Below are positions 10,880 through 23,134 of a stretch of 64,000 bases of DNA, piece after piece; the stretch's first letter is position 1, and the number at the start of each line of letters is the position of its first letter. The notes under the pieces were generated by a model, which was given only the letters and a program-made list of their open reading frames with translations, had not been told where the DNA came from and ran no database searches. The stretch is from Leptobrachium leishanense (taxonomy: Eukaryota > Chordata > Amphibia > Anura > Megophryidae): contig CM019072.1 in assembly GCA_009667805.1 (NCBI GenBank), forward strand, positions 36,201,519 through 36,265,518, in the 5' to 3' direction. The position numbers were made by a program, and so were the translations under genes.

Positions 10880-11857
10880 TTAAAAATATCTACTTGTCCA
10901 ACGGACTAAGTGGTAGGACGATCTACTTGTCCTGATAAGAATAAAGACCTCTAAACACTATTTTGTTGAAATTATTTTTCTTAACAGCGTGCACATAATT
11001 TATAATGCTCACCGATATAGACCTCAGACCAGATAATGCCCACAGTGAATGTGGACATGCCATACAGTGAACGTGGACATGTTTTTTTTTTCCCCCTCTC
11101 CTATAATCTAGACGGGGTATTTCCATGCTGAGTGCCCGCTGCCTCGTGGCCAGCCTTGTGTGCCAGGAAAATACTGAACCTCGTTTGACCTAGTGATTTG
11201 GGCATTTAAAGGGCACAGTGGCAAGGGTTAACTCAGATCCTCTTTGGGTAAGGCATTTCCACGGCCTCCGAGCTGCTCGCTTTTATCCCTGTGCCAGCGC
11301 CGCTTTCTGTTTACTATACCCCAGGAGATCCCGCTCCACCCTCCTGACAATAAACGCTCACAGAGCGAGGGAAAGGGCTGCTTGGCATATTGCGTGGCAG
11401 AGCTGCTCACCTGGACACAGGGTCTGTTTTGTATCAGGCAGCCTCTGCAACCCCCCCCCCCAAACGTCTACCAGACACCCCGTTCCATATTCATGCTTCT
11501 CGGCGGGTATAGAAGTGGTGCAGGATGGGGAGTGTGGATCGAAAGCTTGTGTGCAAGCACCGTAGCTCCGGCCCCTCCCCTCATCACGCCGCTCCGTGAG
11601 AGAGAGGAAGGAACGTCCGTGAGAGTGGGCGTTCCTTCAACTCTCTGCGATCAGTGTACAAAGTGCGATCCTCTTATGGATGATCGCGCTTTGTTTCCGA
11701 TGGCGCTCGTGTGCTGGGAGCAGTCCGGCGGGCTTCTTGCCCGCCGGACTGCATCTCAAAAAGATTTACTTGTCCAGCGCCCGGATCTTCATATAACGGG
11801 CGTCGGGCGATATAATTCCACACCCCTGCTGTAATATATACACATACACACACTGAG

Positions 11858-12180
11858 CTGGAGGGCATATCCATGAGCTGGGGGGGCATATCCATGAGCT
11901 GGGGGGCATATCCATGAGCTGAGGGGCATATCTATGAGAGCTGGGGGCAATATCCATGAACTGGGGCGTATCCATGAGAGCTGGGGGCATATCCATGAGC
12001 TGGGGGGTATATCCATGAGAGCTGGGGGGGCATATCCATGAGAGCTGGGGGGGCATATCCATGAGAGCTGGGGGGCATATCCATGAACTGGGGCATATCC
12101 ATGAACTGGGGCATATCCATGAGAGCTGGGGGCATATCTATGTGAGCTGGGGCATAATCAATGAGAGCTGGGGGCATTTT
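11858..12180 (+). repeat. Minisatellite, ~20-26-base unit (type B)
   Basis: About 14 copies of gagctggggggcatatccat with length changes in the G run and an optional 'gag' insertion. It lies inside the hAT. The three overlapping minus-strand open frames (motif HGYAP, WICPP) are read-through of the array. Related arrays: 19080-19762, 57022-57505 and 58990-59121. Confidence 0.9.
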
Positions 12181-12316
12181 TATATGAGGTCTGTTCTTAT
12201 TGGAAAGCGTTCACATGACATAAAATAAAAGTATCGGTACTCGGTATCGGTGAGTACTTGAAAAAAAGTATCGGTACTCGTACTCAGTCTTAAAAAAGTG
12301 GTATCGTGCATCCCTA

Positions 12317-12960
12317 GTTTTTAAAGGGTTAAATGTCATTGGGCCACTGATTTCACCATGGATCTATAGAGAGTTGGATGCCCTCTATTAAAAACAGTTG
12401 TCATTATGTTGGCCCAATGGTCAGTTTGGCACAAAAACAGTGACAACCGTGCCAGGCCAACAAATTTCATTATTTTGAATAAGTAACTTTTTTTAAGGGT
12501 TAAATGCTGTCGGGCCACTGATTTCAACATGAATTTATATAGAATTGTATGCCTTCTATTAAAAACTGTTTTCGTTAGGCTGGCCCAATGGTCGGTTTGG
12601 CACAGAAATAGTGCCAACACTGCCATTGGCACCAATTCCCATAAATTTGAATAAGTAACTGATGTTTTTAAAGGGTTAAATGCCGTTGGGCCACTGATTT
12701 CACCATGTATTTATATAGAGTTGGATGCCCTCTATTAAAAACAGTTGTCGATAGCCTGGCCCAATGGTTAGTTTGGCACAGAAACAGTGCCATCTGTGCT
12801 ATGGGCACTGATTTCCATCAATTTGAATAGGTAACTGATGTTTTTAAGGGTTAAATGCGGTTGGGCCACTGATTTCAACATAGAATTATATAGAGTTGGA
12901 TGCCTTCGTTAAAAAACAGTTGTTGTTTTGCCTGGCCGAATAGTCAGATTGGCACAGAAA
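12317..12960 (+). repeat. Four diverged copies of the ~175-bp unit
   Basis: Same orientation as the left array, with landmark phrases 'gggccactgatttca' and 'ttggatgccctctattaaaa' at about 12340, 12512, 12684 and 12858. They are far more diverged than the outer units, as expected for the older, inner end of a growing array. Confidence 0.85.
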
Positions 12961-14100
12961 CCAAGATCCTTTTTGGCAACAAGGCTGAGGCTCAACACTG
13001 CACGTCCACCGTGAGCTGAGGAGACATTGAACCCCCTTGGAGCAAATCACAAGCAGTTCTCATATATATGCGTCCCCTCCACCCCCACCTCTCCAAAAGA
13101 GAGAAGCTCCTGGAAAAAAAAAAAAAATCCCACCCCTTCCCGACCCCCCATGAGGAAAGAAAAACCCTAAATCCAGCTGTGTCCTTGGCACCTCCGTACA
13201 GAGAATGAAGCAACCCCCCCACCCTCAGTATAGCAATACAGAACAGTGACCCCACATACTAGCATAAAGAACACATTCCCCCTCCCATTCCAAGTGTGGG
13301 GTGACCCTATGGGAGTGCTCTTATACTAAACCCCCCTCCCATCCCGTCCATATCAACACGTAAACCACTATAGACAGTCTGAACTATACAATGTGTCACG
13401 GATCCCCCTAGAACTACGATGCTGGTCCCTGTATACAGAACCCTATAAACCCCTCCGATCCTTGAATGGTTGGTAAAGCTTACTATCTGCAGGGTACAAC
13501 AGCCAGAAAGGGTTAACAGGCGCCTCCTGGCCACCCATGTGACCGCCGCGAGCCGGTATATCAATAGGCACCCAGCCAGCGAAAAGCGAACACAGGCGCT
13601 GCCGGGTACCACCTAGGACGCCAGACGAGGCATGGGCACCCCCAGGACCACTGGACGTGACTCAATGTCCATGTGGATTAAAAAGAAAAAACTGTAACCC
13701 CCCTCCAATCGAGGCAGACATCCATAGACCCAAAATCTTATAGCAGAACATAACAGTATCCCCACAGACAGAAAAGTAATACAAGCCCCCATCCCATGTC
13801 ATCCATACTGAAACCGCTATATATATATATATAGTGCGATCCATGCAATAGTCATGTGAATAATACAAAAAGAAAGAGTGTCCACTCCCATAAAGGCTCA
13901 TCCTCACCGGGCAACCTTCACCCCGCCACTCCGGCATCAGTAAGGCCTGGGGCTAGGGTCCATGAGAAAGTGCACAAATGTGATGATCACGGAGTACCCT
14001 GGCTGGATACACGGCGTCAGGGCCCATAGTAGCACATACAACTACTGGGCAGAGTGTGTCTTATAGCTGCAGTTTTTGCCCCAAGAACGAGGCAAGACAC
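12961..14100. other. Central loop of the foldback element
   Basis: About 1.1 kb between the opposed arrays. It contains loosely repeated ~100-base segments (the 'ccccctcccatcc' then 'accactata/accgctata' phrases at 13330 and 13790) and a short (TA)n at 13820-13832. Open frames reach only ~100 codons and resemble no transposase known to me. If a transposase ever lay here it has been lost. Confidence 0.6.
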
Positions 14101-17100
14101 ATTTTAGGTTGAATTGCAAACAGAATCTGTTTCTTGTGCAAAACACAATTTGAATAAGTAATTATATTTAACCTTTAACAACATCAGTTACTTATTCAAA
14201 ACAGTAAAAATCAACACCCATGGCACAGTTGGCACTGTTTACGTGGCAAACTTGCCATTGGGCCAGGCTGAAGACAATTGTGTTTGATAGAGGACCTTCA
14301 CCTCTATATAAATCCATGTTGAATTCAGTGGCCCATGGTAATTAACCCTTTGAAAACATCAGTTACTTATTCAAACACAGTAAAAATCAGCACAGTTGGC
14401 ACTGTTTTCGTGGCAAACTTGCATTGGGCCAGGCTGAAGACAATTGTGTTCGATAGAGGGCATCCAGCTCTATATAAATCCATGTTGAATTCAGTGGCCC
14501 AATGGTAATTAACCCTTGAAAACATCAGTTACTTATTCAAAACAGTAAAAATCAGCACAGTTGGCACTGTTTTCGTGGCAAACTTGCAATTGGGCCAGGC
14601 TGAAGACAATTGTGTTCGATAGAGGGCATCCAGCTCTATATAAATCCATGTTGAATTCAGTGGCCCAATGGTAATTAACCCTTTGAAAACATCAGTTACT
14701 TATTCAAAACAGTAAAAATCAGCACAGTTGGCACTGTTTTCGTGGCAAACTTGCCATTGGGCCAGGCTGAAGACAATTGTGTTCGATAGAGGGCATCCAG
14801 CTCTATATAAATCCATGTTGAATTCAGTGGCCCAATGGCAATCAACCCTTTGAAAACATCAGTTACTTATTCAAAACAGTAAAAATCAACACCTTGGCAC
14901 AGTTGGCACTGTTTTCGTGGCAAACTTGCCATTGGGCCAGGCTGAAGACAATTGTGTTTGATAGAGGGCATCCAGCTCTATATAAATCCATGTTGAATTC
15001 AGTGGCCCAATGGCAATTAACCCTTTAAAAACATCAGTTACTTATTCAAAACAGTAAAAATCAACACCTTGGCACAGTTGGCACTGTTTTCGTGGCAAAC
15101 TTGCCATTGGGCCAGGCTGAAGACAATTGTGTTTGATAGAGGGCATCCAGCTCTATATAAATCCATGTTGAATTCAGTGGCCCAATGGCAATTAACCCTT
15201 TAAAAACATCAGTTACTTATTCAAAACAGTAAAAATCAACACCTTGGCACAGTTGGCACTGTTTTCGTGGCAAACTTGCCATTGGGCCAGGCTGAAGACA
15301 ATTGTGTTTGATAGAGGGCATCCACTCTATATAAATCCATGTTGAATTCAGTGGCCCAATGGCAATTAACCCTTTGAAAACATCAGTTACTTATTCAAAA
15401 CAGTAAAAATCAACACCCATGGCACAGTTGGCACTGTTTATGTGGCAAACTTGCATTGGGCCAGGCTGAAGACAATTGTGTTTGATAGAGGGCATCCAGC
15501 TCTATATAAATCCATGTTGAATTCAGTGGCCCAATGGCAATTAACCCTTTGAAAACATCAGTTACTTATTCAAAACAGTAAAAATCAACACCCATGGCAC
15601 AGTTGGCACTGTTTATGTGGCAAACTTGCCATTGGGCCAGGCTGAAGACAATTGTGTTTGATAGAGGGCATCCACCTCTATATAAATCCATGTTGAATTC
15701 AGTGGCCCAATGGCAATTAACCCTTTAAAAACATCAGTTACTTATTCAAAACAGTAAAAATCAACACCTTGGCACAGTTGGCACTGTTTTCGTGGCAAAC
15801 TTGCCATTGGGCCAGGCTGAAGACAATTGTGTTTGATAGAGGGCATCCACCTCTATATAAATCCATGTTGAATTCAGTGGCCCAATGGCAATCAACCCTT
15901 TGAAAACATCAGTTACTTATTCAAAACAGTAAAAATCAACACCTTGGCACAGTTGGCACTGTTTTCGTGGCAAACTTGCCATTGGGCCAGGCTGAAGACA
16001 ATTGTGTTTGATAGAGGGCATCCAGCTCTATATAAATCCATGTTGAATTCAGTGGCCCAATGGCAATTAACCCTTTAAAAACATCAGTTACTTATTCAAA
16101 ACAGTAAAAATCAACACCTTGGCACAGTTGGCACTGTTTTCGTGGCAAACTTGCCATTGGGCCAGGCTGAAGACAATTGTGTTTGATAGAGGGCATCCAG
16201 CTCTATATAAATCCATGTTGAATTCAGTGGCCCAATGGCAATTAACCCTTTGAAAACATCAGTTACTTATTCAAAACAGTAAAAATCAACACCCATGGCA
16301 CAGTTGGCACTGTTTATGTGGCAAACTTGCCATTGGCCAGGCTGAAGACAATTGTGTTTGATAGAGGGCATCCAGCTCTATATAAATCCATGTTGAATTC
16401 AGTGGCCCAATGGCAATTAACCCTTTGAAAACATCAGTTACTTATTCAAAACAGTAAAAATCAACACCCATGGCACAGTTGGCACTGTTTATGTGGCAAA
16501 CTTGCCATTGGGCCAGGCTGAAGACAATTGTGTTTGATAGAGGGCATCCACCTCTATATAAATCCATGTTGAATTCAGTGGCCCAATGGCAATTAACCCT
16601 TTGAAAACATCAGTTACTTATTCAAAACAGTAAAAATCAACACCCATGGCACAGTTGGCACTGTTTATGTGGCAAACTTGCCATTGGGCCAGGCTGAAGA
16701 CAATTGTGTTTGATAGAGGGCATCCACCTCTATATAAATCCATGTTGAATTCAGTGGCCCAATGGCAATTAACCCTTTAAAAACATCAGTTACTTATTCA
16801 AAATAGTAAAAATCAACACCTTGGCACAGTTGGCACTGTTTTCGTGGCAAACTTGCCATTGGGCCAGGCTGAAGACAATTGTGTTTGATAGAGGGCATCC
16901 TCCTCTATATAAATCCATGTTGAATTCAGTGGCCCAATGGCAATTAACCCTTTAAAACATCAGTTACTTATTCAAAACAGTAAAAATCAACACCTTGGCA
17001 CAGTTGGCACTGTTTTCGTGGCAAACTTGCCATTGGGCCAGGCTGAAGACAATTGTGTTTGATAGAGGGCATCCACCTCTATATAAATCCATGTTGAATT

Positions 17101-17455
17101 CAGTGGCCCAATGGCAATTAACCCTTTGAAAACATCAGTTACTTATTCAAAATAGTAAAAATCAACACCCATGGCACAGTTGGCACTGTTTATGTGGCAA
17201 ACTTGCCATTGGGCCAGGCTGAAGACAATTGTGTTTGATAGAGGGCATCCACCTCTATATAAATCCATGTTGAATTCAGTGGCCCAATGGCAATTAACCC
17301 TTTGAAATCATCAGTTACTTATTCAAAATAGTAAAAATCAACACCTTGGCACAGTTGGCACTGATTTTTCTGCCCAAATTGCAGTTGGGCCAGGCTAAAT
17401 TTGACATTGTTTGGTAGAGGGCATCCACCTCTATATAAATCCATGTTAAAATCAT
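14101..17455 (-). repeat. Right-arm tandem array, 19 inverted units
   Basis: The complement of the left-array unit, with landmark 'atccatgttgaattcagtgg' recurring every ~170-177 bases from about 14315 to the outermost diverged unit near 17441. Several neighbouring units share private variants (for example the 'catccagctctatataaatc' form), indicating local duplication or conversion. TTGCCATTGGGCC and its complement are retained in most units. Confidence 0.95.
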
Positions 17456-17595
17456 TGGCACAATGGCAATTTACCATCTAAAATCAGGTTTTTATTGAAA
17501 CTTTACATACTTGGAATTCAACCGAATCAGAAACCAACTTCCACGAATAAGTAACTGGCCGAATAAGAAACTAACTTCAGCCTCGTCAGTGTGTT

Positions 17596-19079
17596 CACAT
17601 GTTTCAGCAACAGAAAGCAATGTTTACCAACTGACTCCAGTGTTTATCACAGGGCAGGGGATTTCTGGTACAAATGCATGTGGTGACAGGGGCAGCTATT
17701 ACTTATAGATCCAAAGTGTCCTTTTCTAGCAGAGACAGTCCTTATTTTGGATCCAAGTCACTTGGTCGCTCTTTCCTAGTTTATTCTTAATATTTCAGGG
17801 TTTTTTTTTCGTTTGTTTATATAAACAAGTGCACAATAACACAAACAATGAGTAAACTGTCTGTAAACTACAATAAATGTCAGAAATTGGTCGAAATAAA
17901 CCTTTTGTCTTTTACCTGATTGGTCATATGGTCAATAAAACATCTGAAAAAGAAGGTAACCCCCTGTATATTAAAATGAATTGTATAATAAATATATAAA
18001 AATAATGTAAATATTACAATACATATATTTATATCAAATTAATATACATTAAAATACTTATTATTAAAATAAAATATAGTAAATAATATAATATATTAAA
18101 AAATTATATGTTAAAATTTAAGCAGTTACTGTATATAATGTTAGATAAACTAATTAAAATTATAATATATTAACAATAAATTATTGCCCCTCTCCTCAAT
18201 ATTTTTTTTGCGGTGAGGGGCACAAATCCATGGTGATCCAATGGGCCAAAGAGGGCAGGATAGGGTGGGTCACAGGTCCCTGGTGGCCCAGGAGGGAGAG
18301 GCCTCATTGTTTGTTTCCAAGCCTATTGATCTCTCTCAGTGAGTCAGGGCGCCGGTACTCTGACACGTCCTTAGAGTGCACCGTGCACGCTGACTCATTG
18401 AGTGCCAGAGTTCAAAACAAGAGGTTCAATACAGTTTTTGCTCATTGGAAAAACATACAGCATTGTTCAGTGTTTGGAAGAGTGCAGGGGGTAAAATGCC
18501 GCCCACGGCACACGAACGGATTTTTTGCGTCCGACTGTGCGTGCAATTTGCCGTCCGTCGTAGCTTTTTAATGGAGTCAATGAAGAACAACACACGATGC
18601 ACTTGCGCACTTCTTCACACACGGCCTTCACGTATTGCTACGGACGCGAAAATGGCATGGACGTCAAAAAGTGCTGCTTAATGAGGGCTTGAATATTTAC
18701 CAGCACAAGTGCGAAGGCCGGCACGCTGAAGCATCATCGGTAATAACTTACTGATCGTCTGTTGGACACAATATCTAACGTCAAAATGTGCGTCCGTTAC
18801 GGATGCACTTTCACGCAGTACACACAATATCTCCCATCAAAAAATGTGTCCGTAACGGGCGCACTGCACACAGTACCTTTACCCTCATGTGCCAGCAGCC
18901 TAAGGCTGCACACAAGCGTTTATAAAGAGAGGAAGGAACGTCCATGAGAGTGCACAGAGTTCACATGAACTCCGCGATCTCGCAAAAACGTGGCTGCGCT
19001 GGCCAGGTGGTTCCCGGCGAGCAGCCAAGCTGCATGCTGGCGGCCACTCGTAGGGAGAAGAACGGCCGCAGACAGGAGG
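17596..19079. other. Unassigned, with AT-rich tract
   Basis: 17960-18185 is nearly pure A/T. 18460-18900 is CpG-rich (phrases such as 'gcgtccgactgtgcgtgcaa') and resembles the interior of the Harbinger-type MITEs but without clear ends. 18920-18950 shares 'gagaggaaggaacgtcc' with 11595-11615 inside the hAT at 10236-12316, linking the following minisatellite to a related element. Confidence 0.45.
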
Positions 19080-19762
19080 TGAGAGCTGGGGGCAATATAT
19101 ATCCATGTGATCAGCTGGGGCAATATATCCATGTGTGAGCGGGGGGCAATATATCCATGTGAGCTGGGGGCAATATATCCATGTGAGCTGGGGCAAATAT
19201 ATCCATGTGAGCTGGGGGCAATATATTTCCATGTGAGCTGGGGCAAATATATACATGTGAGCTGGGGGCAATATATATATCCATGTGAGCTGGGGGCAAT
19301 ATATATCCATGTGAGCTTGAGGGCAATATATATAGCCATGTGAGCTGGGGCAATATATACATATCCATGTGAGCTGGGGGCAATATATATATCCATGTGA
19401 GTGGGGGCATTATATATATCCATGGGAGCTGGGGCAATACATATCCATGTGAGCTGGGGGCAATATATATATCCATGTGAGCTGGGGCAATATATATCCA
19501 TGTGAGCTGGGGCAAAATATATATCCATGTGAGCTGGGGGCAATATATATCCATGTGAGCTGGGGGAAATATATATATCCATGTGAGCTGGGTCAATATA
19601 TATCCATGTGAGCTTGGGGGCAAATATATATATCCATGTGAGCTGGGGCAAAATATATATCCATGTGAGCTGGGGCAATATATACCCATGTGAGGAGGGG
19701 CAATATATATATCCATGTGAGCTGGGGCAAATATATCCATGTGAGCTGGGGGCAAATATATC
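19080..19762 (+). repeat. Minisatellite, ~24-30-base unit (type B)
   Basis: About 25 copies of a unit built from gtgagctgggggcaatat, (at)n and ccat, with the TA run and the G run changing length between units. All long open frames between 18900 and 19841 (IYCPQLTW-like motifs) are read-through of this array. Confidence 0.92.
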
Positions 19763-20489
19763 CGCCTGTCACTGCGTACCCAACACTAGCTCGTGGCCAA
19801 AACTGGTAGAATGCCCCCCCCAAACCCGTGTCTATAGACACATGCCTACTCTGCCAAGCAATACATACGGATAAGGCCCTGAATGTGCAGTGTCTATAAG
19901 CATTTCACCGAGCTCCACAGCAATAAAACTCATGAATTTGCATTATTAAAATAAATGATATAATATTTATAAAATATGCATGTTACCCACACTCATGCTT
20001 GACCTTTTTTTTACACGGAGGAGACTAAATGCATGTTGGGTGTGTGAGAAAGCCAGCTAGCCAACACCTCATATCCCTGGTGGTCCAGTGAGACATTGCT
20101 GGGCCCGTTCAGCCAAAGTGTTACAATCACAGGTATTCTGAGTGGGAGAACAGTGCTGTCTGCGACTCTAACACCAGCACTCAGTCAGTGAGTCAGAGTG
20201 CTGCGGCGGTCTGACACTTCAAGAAAATGCAACATGTCCTCCTTCTGAGCGGAGATGTTCAGCATGAGACACTTTGGGGTCAGTACTCAACAGAGGTGCA
20301 GACAGACCATGGATAATCGGCATTGGACTTGAGGTACAATATGGGAGAAGAAATCTGCTCAACAAGTGGATTCCTTAATCCATATCAACAGATGAAGTCC
20401 TGACGTATTTGAATCAGAAGCCACATATGCTCCTTGAACGTCTCCAGGCCATTGCCATGCTTTTCCTCTTGGGTGTTTGAATCCACAAG
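19763..20489. other. Unassigned
   Basis: No gene or clear mobile element boundary is seen. Confidence 0.4.
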
Positions 20490-20660
20490 TCTGCTACAGC
20501 ACCACCTAGTGCTCCTTTGGAATGACCTACTTTGCCCTATCAGACTCTCCCCTAATCTCCAGTCCTTCAAGAAATCCATCAAAACCCATTTTTTCAGACT
20601 GGCCTGTCACATTACCGACAAATACCTCTCCTCAGCTACTCTTCCCACATCAATGTAAGG
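20490..20660 (+). pseudogene. L2-type LINE ORF2 C-terminal fragment
   Basis: Translates as WNDL..IRLSPNLQSFKKSIKTHFFR, matching the C-terminal block of the better preserved LINE at 23540-23640 (IRLSSTLQSFKKLLKTHYFR). Only this short portion is recognisable; the flanks (to 21138) show nothing else. Confidence 0.7.
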
Positions 20661-21138
20661 ATCACAGCTTGCTTTACTACCCCGCTGTTTACCACTATTG
20701 ATATAAAAAAAAAACAACAGTGGTTTTGGGTAACAAAACGTATGGTGAAAGAAAATCTTTTTTATATCTGTGCAATTAATCAAATTTAGAAATTTTAACT
20801 AAAAATATGCAAATCTCTTGCAATTCGCCGCACAATACAGTGGTTAGTGGATAACCCTAATGTGTGTTTTGTTTATGTTTTGAAAGTATCAGCAGATGTA
20901 TTCACTGTCTATATTATTTATCAGCGTAAGTATATCCCAGCCAGAGCACTCCTGAAGCAATCACGTCCACATCCATTATTGCAAAGCACCCAAAAAGCAA
21001 GAAGCTAAACCAAAATGATCTTATATTTCTATATGTGTTTTAAAGGACCCATGTCAGAGTTTTGATACTATAATCAATACTGGTAATTGATTATATTCAG
21101 TTTTATGCTTTCTACTGCAATTTTCATGGAAATACTAG

Positions 21139-22013
21139 CAGGGTTATTCAAAGAGAATCGAAAAGTCACCGCATGTTCGGTGACTTTTCGTTCTCTTCAA
21201 CTCGGTTCGATTTGGCGATGCCATTTCGGCGACCTTGCGGTGTATTCAGCAAGCACCACAGGGCCGTCGTAGTGCAGGGAAAAGCCGCCGCAAACCCGCC
21301 GAACACTCACCCCAAAATCTGGCGAAGGCTCACCGAAACCCGCAAAAACATATGGATTAACCCCGCCGAACATGCCGGAGAAACCCGGGCAGGAGCCGAT
21401 CACAGCGCAGGACAGCCGCCAGAAAAAGCCGAAACCGCAGACGAATGGAGTGAAAGAAAAAAAAACAGTTTGCTTTAATGTTTGAAAAGTGAAACGCTGT
21501 TTGCAAAGAAACTACTGAGCGAAAATGTCTGAAATTTACACATAAGATCCAATGAATGATAATAAAAAAGGGCTGTTACAGAAAAAAGAAAAAAATCCCG
21601 AAAAATGCCTAAAAGATCCTAAAAAAATCTAACAATAAAGAAACTTTTTATTGCAGAATATTATAATGAACGGTTTATTAGATATTGAATTAAAACGGGA
21701 ATATTTTTAACATTGAAGCCTATGGGATTCGTCGGAATAAACCTGTCAAATGAAACCACCGAACAGCAGGGCATTTCGGCAACCTTTCTCAGCTGTTTTG
21801 TGTTCTCTGAATAGACAAAACATTGTTTCTCAATGGGGAATTCACTGCCCTCGAACAGGCACTGAACAGGCACCGTATGTGCAGGCAATTCGCCAACATT
21901 TGGCGAACTGCCTGCTCTCTGAATAGCCAAATGGCCAGGAAAGGTAACCGAACGCTGAATTTCAGCGTTCGGTTACCTTTCGGCCACAATTCGGATCTCT
22001 TTGAATAACCCTG
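21139..22013 (+). mobile_element. Hairpin-ended MITE (family G), copy 1, 875 bp
   Basis: Terminal inverted repeats CAGGGTTATTCAAAGAGA / its complement. A perfect subterminal hairpin on the left (GAAAAGTCACCG...CGGTGACTTTTC, 21160-21190) and another on the right (GGTAACCGAACGCTG with its complement, 21946-21980). The body is AT-rich with no transposase. Flanks are TAG/TAT. The superfamily is unresolved; other copies show 3-bp duplications. Confidence 0.85.
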
Positions 22014-22551
22014 TATATTTTTTGTCAAAACATATTTATATCCTATTTAGACCATCTCTTCGCTCATTCAGTGTCTCCTTAGCTGGTGTCTCTTCACCAC
22101 CACTTCCTCTCTCAGTTGGGGTGCCTCAAGGCTCTGTTCTGGGCCCCCTACTTTTCTCAATCTATATCGCCTCTCTGGTCAAGCTCATTTCTTCCTACGG
22201 GCTCCAATATCATCTCTATGCTGACGACACCCAAATCTACCTTTCTTCTTTCTGTGTTGAAACGTGTTATCGCCTGCCTATTGGCTGTCTCCGATTGGAT
22301 GACTTCCTGTTTCCTAAAACTCAACCTCTCAAAAACTGAGCTTCTCGTCTTCCCTCCCTCCAAATCCTCCATTCATCTACCCTTTTCTCTTCAGGTGAAT
22401 GGTGCCACCATTACTTCTACCTCTCAGGCTCATTGCCTTGGGGTCCTCTTGGACTCTGATCTATCCTTTACTCCTCACATTCAGTCACTCACCAAATCTT
22501 GCTATTTCCACCTAAAAAACATTGCACGCGTCCGTCCCTGTCTTAATCAGG

Positions 22552-23134
22552 TGTCACGGTTCCCGGATCCCACCACGCAGTCCTTAAAGCCCAACACTCC
22601 ACAGAGCCCAAAAGCTACCAACAGGGTAGCCGTAGAAGAATCCCTAACTGTCTGGTCCTTAGAATTGGCCAGGTATACTAGCTAGACAGAAAGGGTTAAT
22701 CAAAGACAATGTCGTAATACGAAACCAGGTCAGCAACACGGGGGTAGTCAGACGAGCCAGAATCAGAAATACAGAGTATAGAATAGTCAAAGGGAATAGC
22801 CGGGTCGATATCAGTGCAGGAGCATAGTACAAGAAAATAGTCTAGGGCAACGGAAGGCAGAATAGTCAGAAAACAAGCAGAGGTCAATAACAGGTTCAAT
22901 CACGAGAGAATTCAGGTACAAGGAGCTGAGGTATGGATAACCACGATCTGGCACTGCTTAGAAGGAACTGTTGGTTTTTAAAAGACCTTCACCAGACCGC
23001 GCCCCCTTCTCAAGCCACACATCATACAGCCACCTCCCTGCCTGTTTCAATTTAAACCGGGCGTTGGTGAGCGAGCAGCATCAGACATGCTGCCGTCAAG
23101 CACACCGGAAAGGCTGGAAGCCCCCAACGTTACA
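22552..23134. mobile_element. Solo LTR, 583 bp
   Basis: Begins TGTCACGGTTCC and ends CCAACGTTACA (TG...CA), with a 5-bp target duplication TCAGG at 22547-22551 and 23135-23139. The insertion splits the LINE reverse transcriptase frame, which reads through once the LTR and one TCAGG are removed. There are no gag/pol sequences, so this is the product of LTR-LTR recombination. Gypsy or another LTR class cannot be decided. Confidence 0.85.

Larger units (their letters stand above)
10236..12316. mobile_element. hAT-type element, 2.1 kb, inside the left array
   Basis: The left end tgGGGTTGCACCGATACTAG and the right end (complement TAGGGATGCACGATACCAC) are followed inward by GTATCGGTACTCG-type runs. 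The 8-bp duplication GTTTTTAA lies at 10228-10235 and 12317-12324 and restores the 175-bp unit when the element is removed. The interior has no transposase: it holds a palindromic block (10330-10842), a (GT)n tract, about 1 kb of unassigned sequence and a minisatellite. The original left terminus is slightly eroded. Confidence 0.9.
7860..17586. mobile_element. Foldback/MULE-like transposon, 9.7 kb, repeat-built arms
   Basis: Both ends read ACGAGGCTGAAGTTAG inward in opposite orientation, and the complementarity continues through about 130 bases of unique end sequence and then through arrays of the same ~175-bp unit in opposite orientation. A 9-bp target duplication CAGTGTGTT is exact at 7851-7859 and 17587-17595. 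Even the outermost, diverged subrepeat is mirrored on the two sides (both carry the variant with 'ctaccaaacaatgtcaaat'). Long inverted arms built of tandem subrepeats are known from Drosophila Foldback elements, and 9-bp duplications from Foldback and Mutator-like elements; assignment to either is inference. No transposase frame was found in the central 12961-14100. The left arm is interrupted by a 2.1-kb hAT. Confidence 0.88.

Noticed and set aside
12992..13937. Possible transposase in the centre of the foldback element
   Set aside because: Minus-strand frames of 87-101 codons have no DDE, zinc-finger or other motif, and the region contains diverged internal repeats.
18900..19841. Long overlapping open frames of 136-252 codons
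   Set aside because: They are periodic read-through of a minisatellite in several frames at once.
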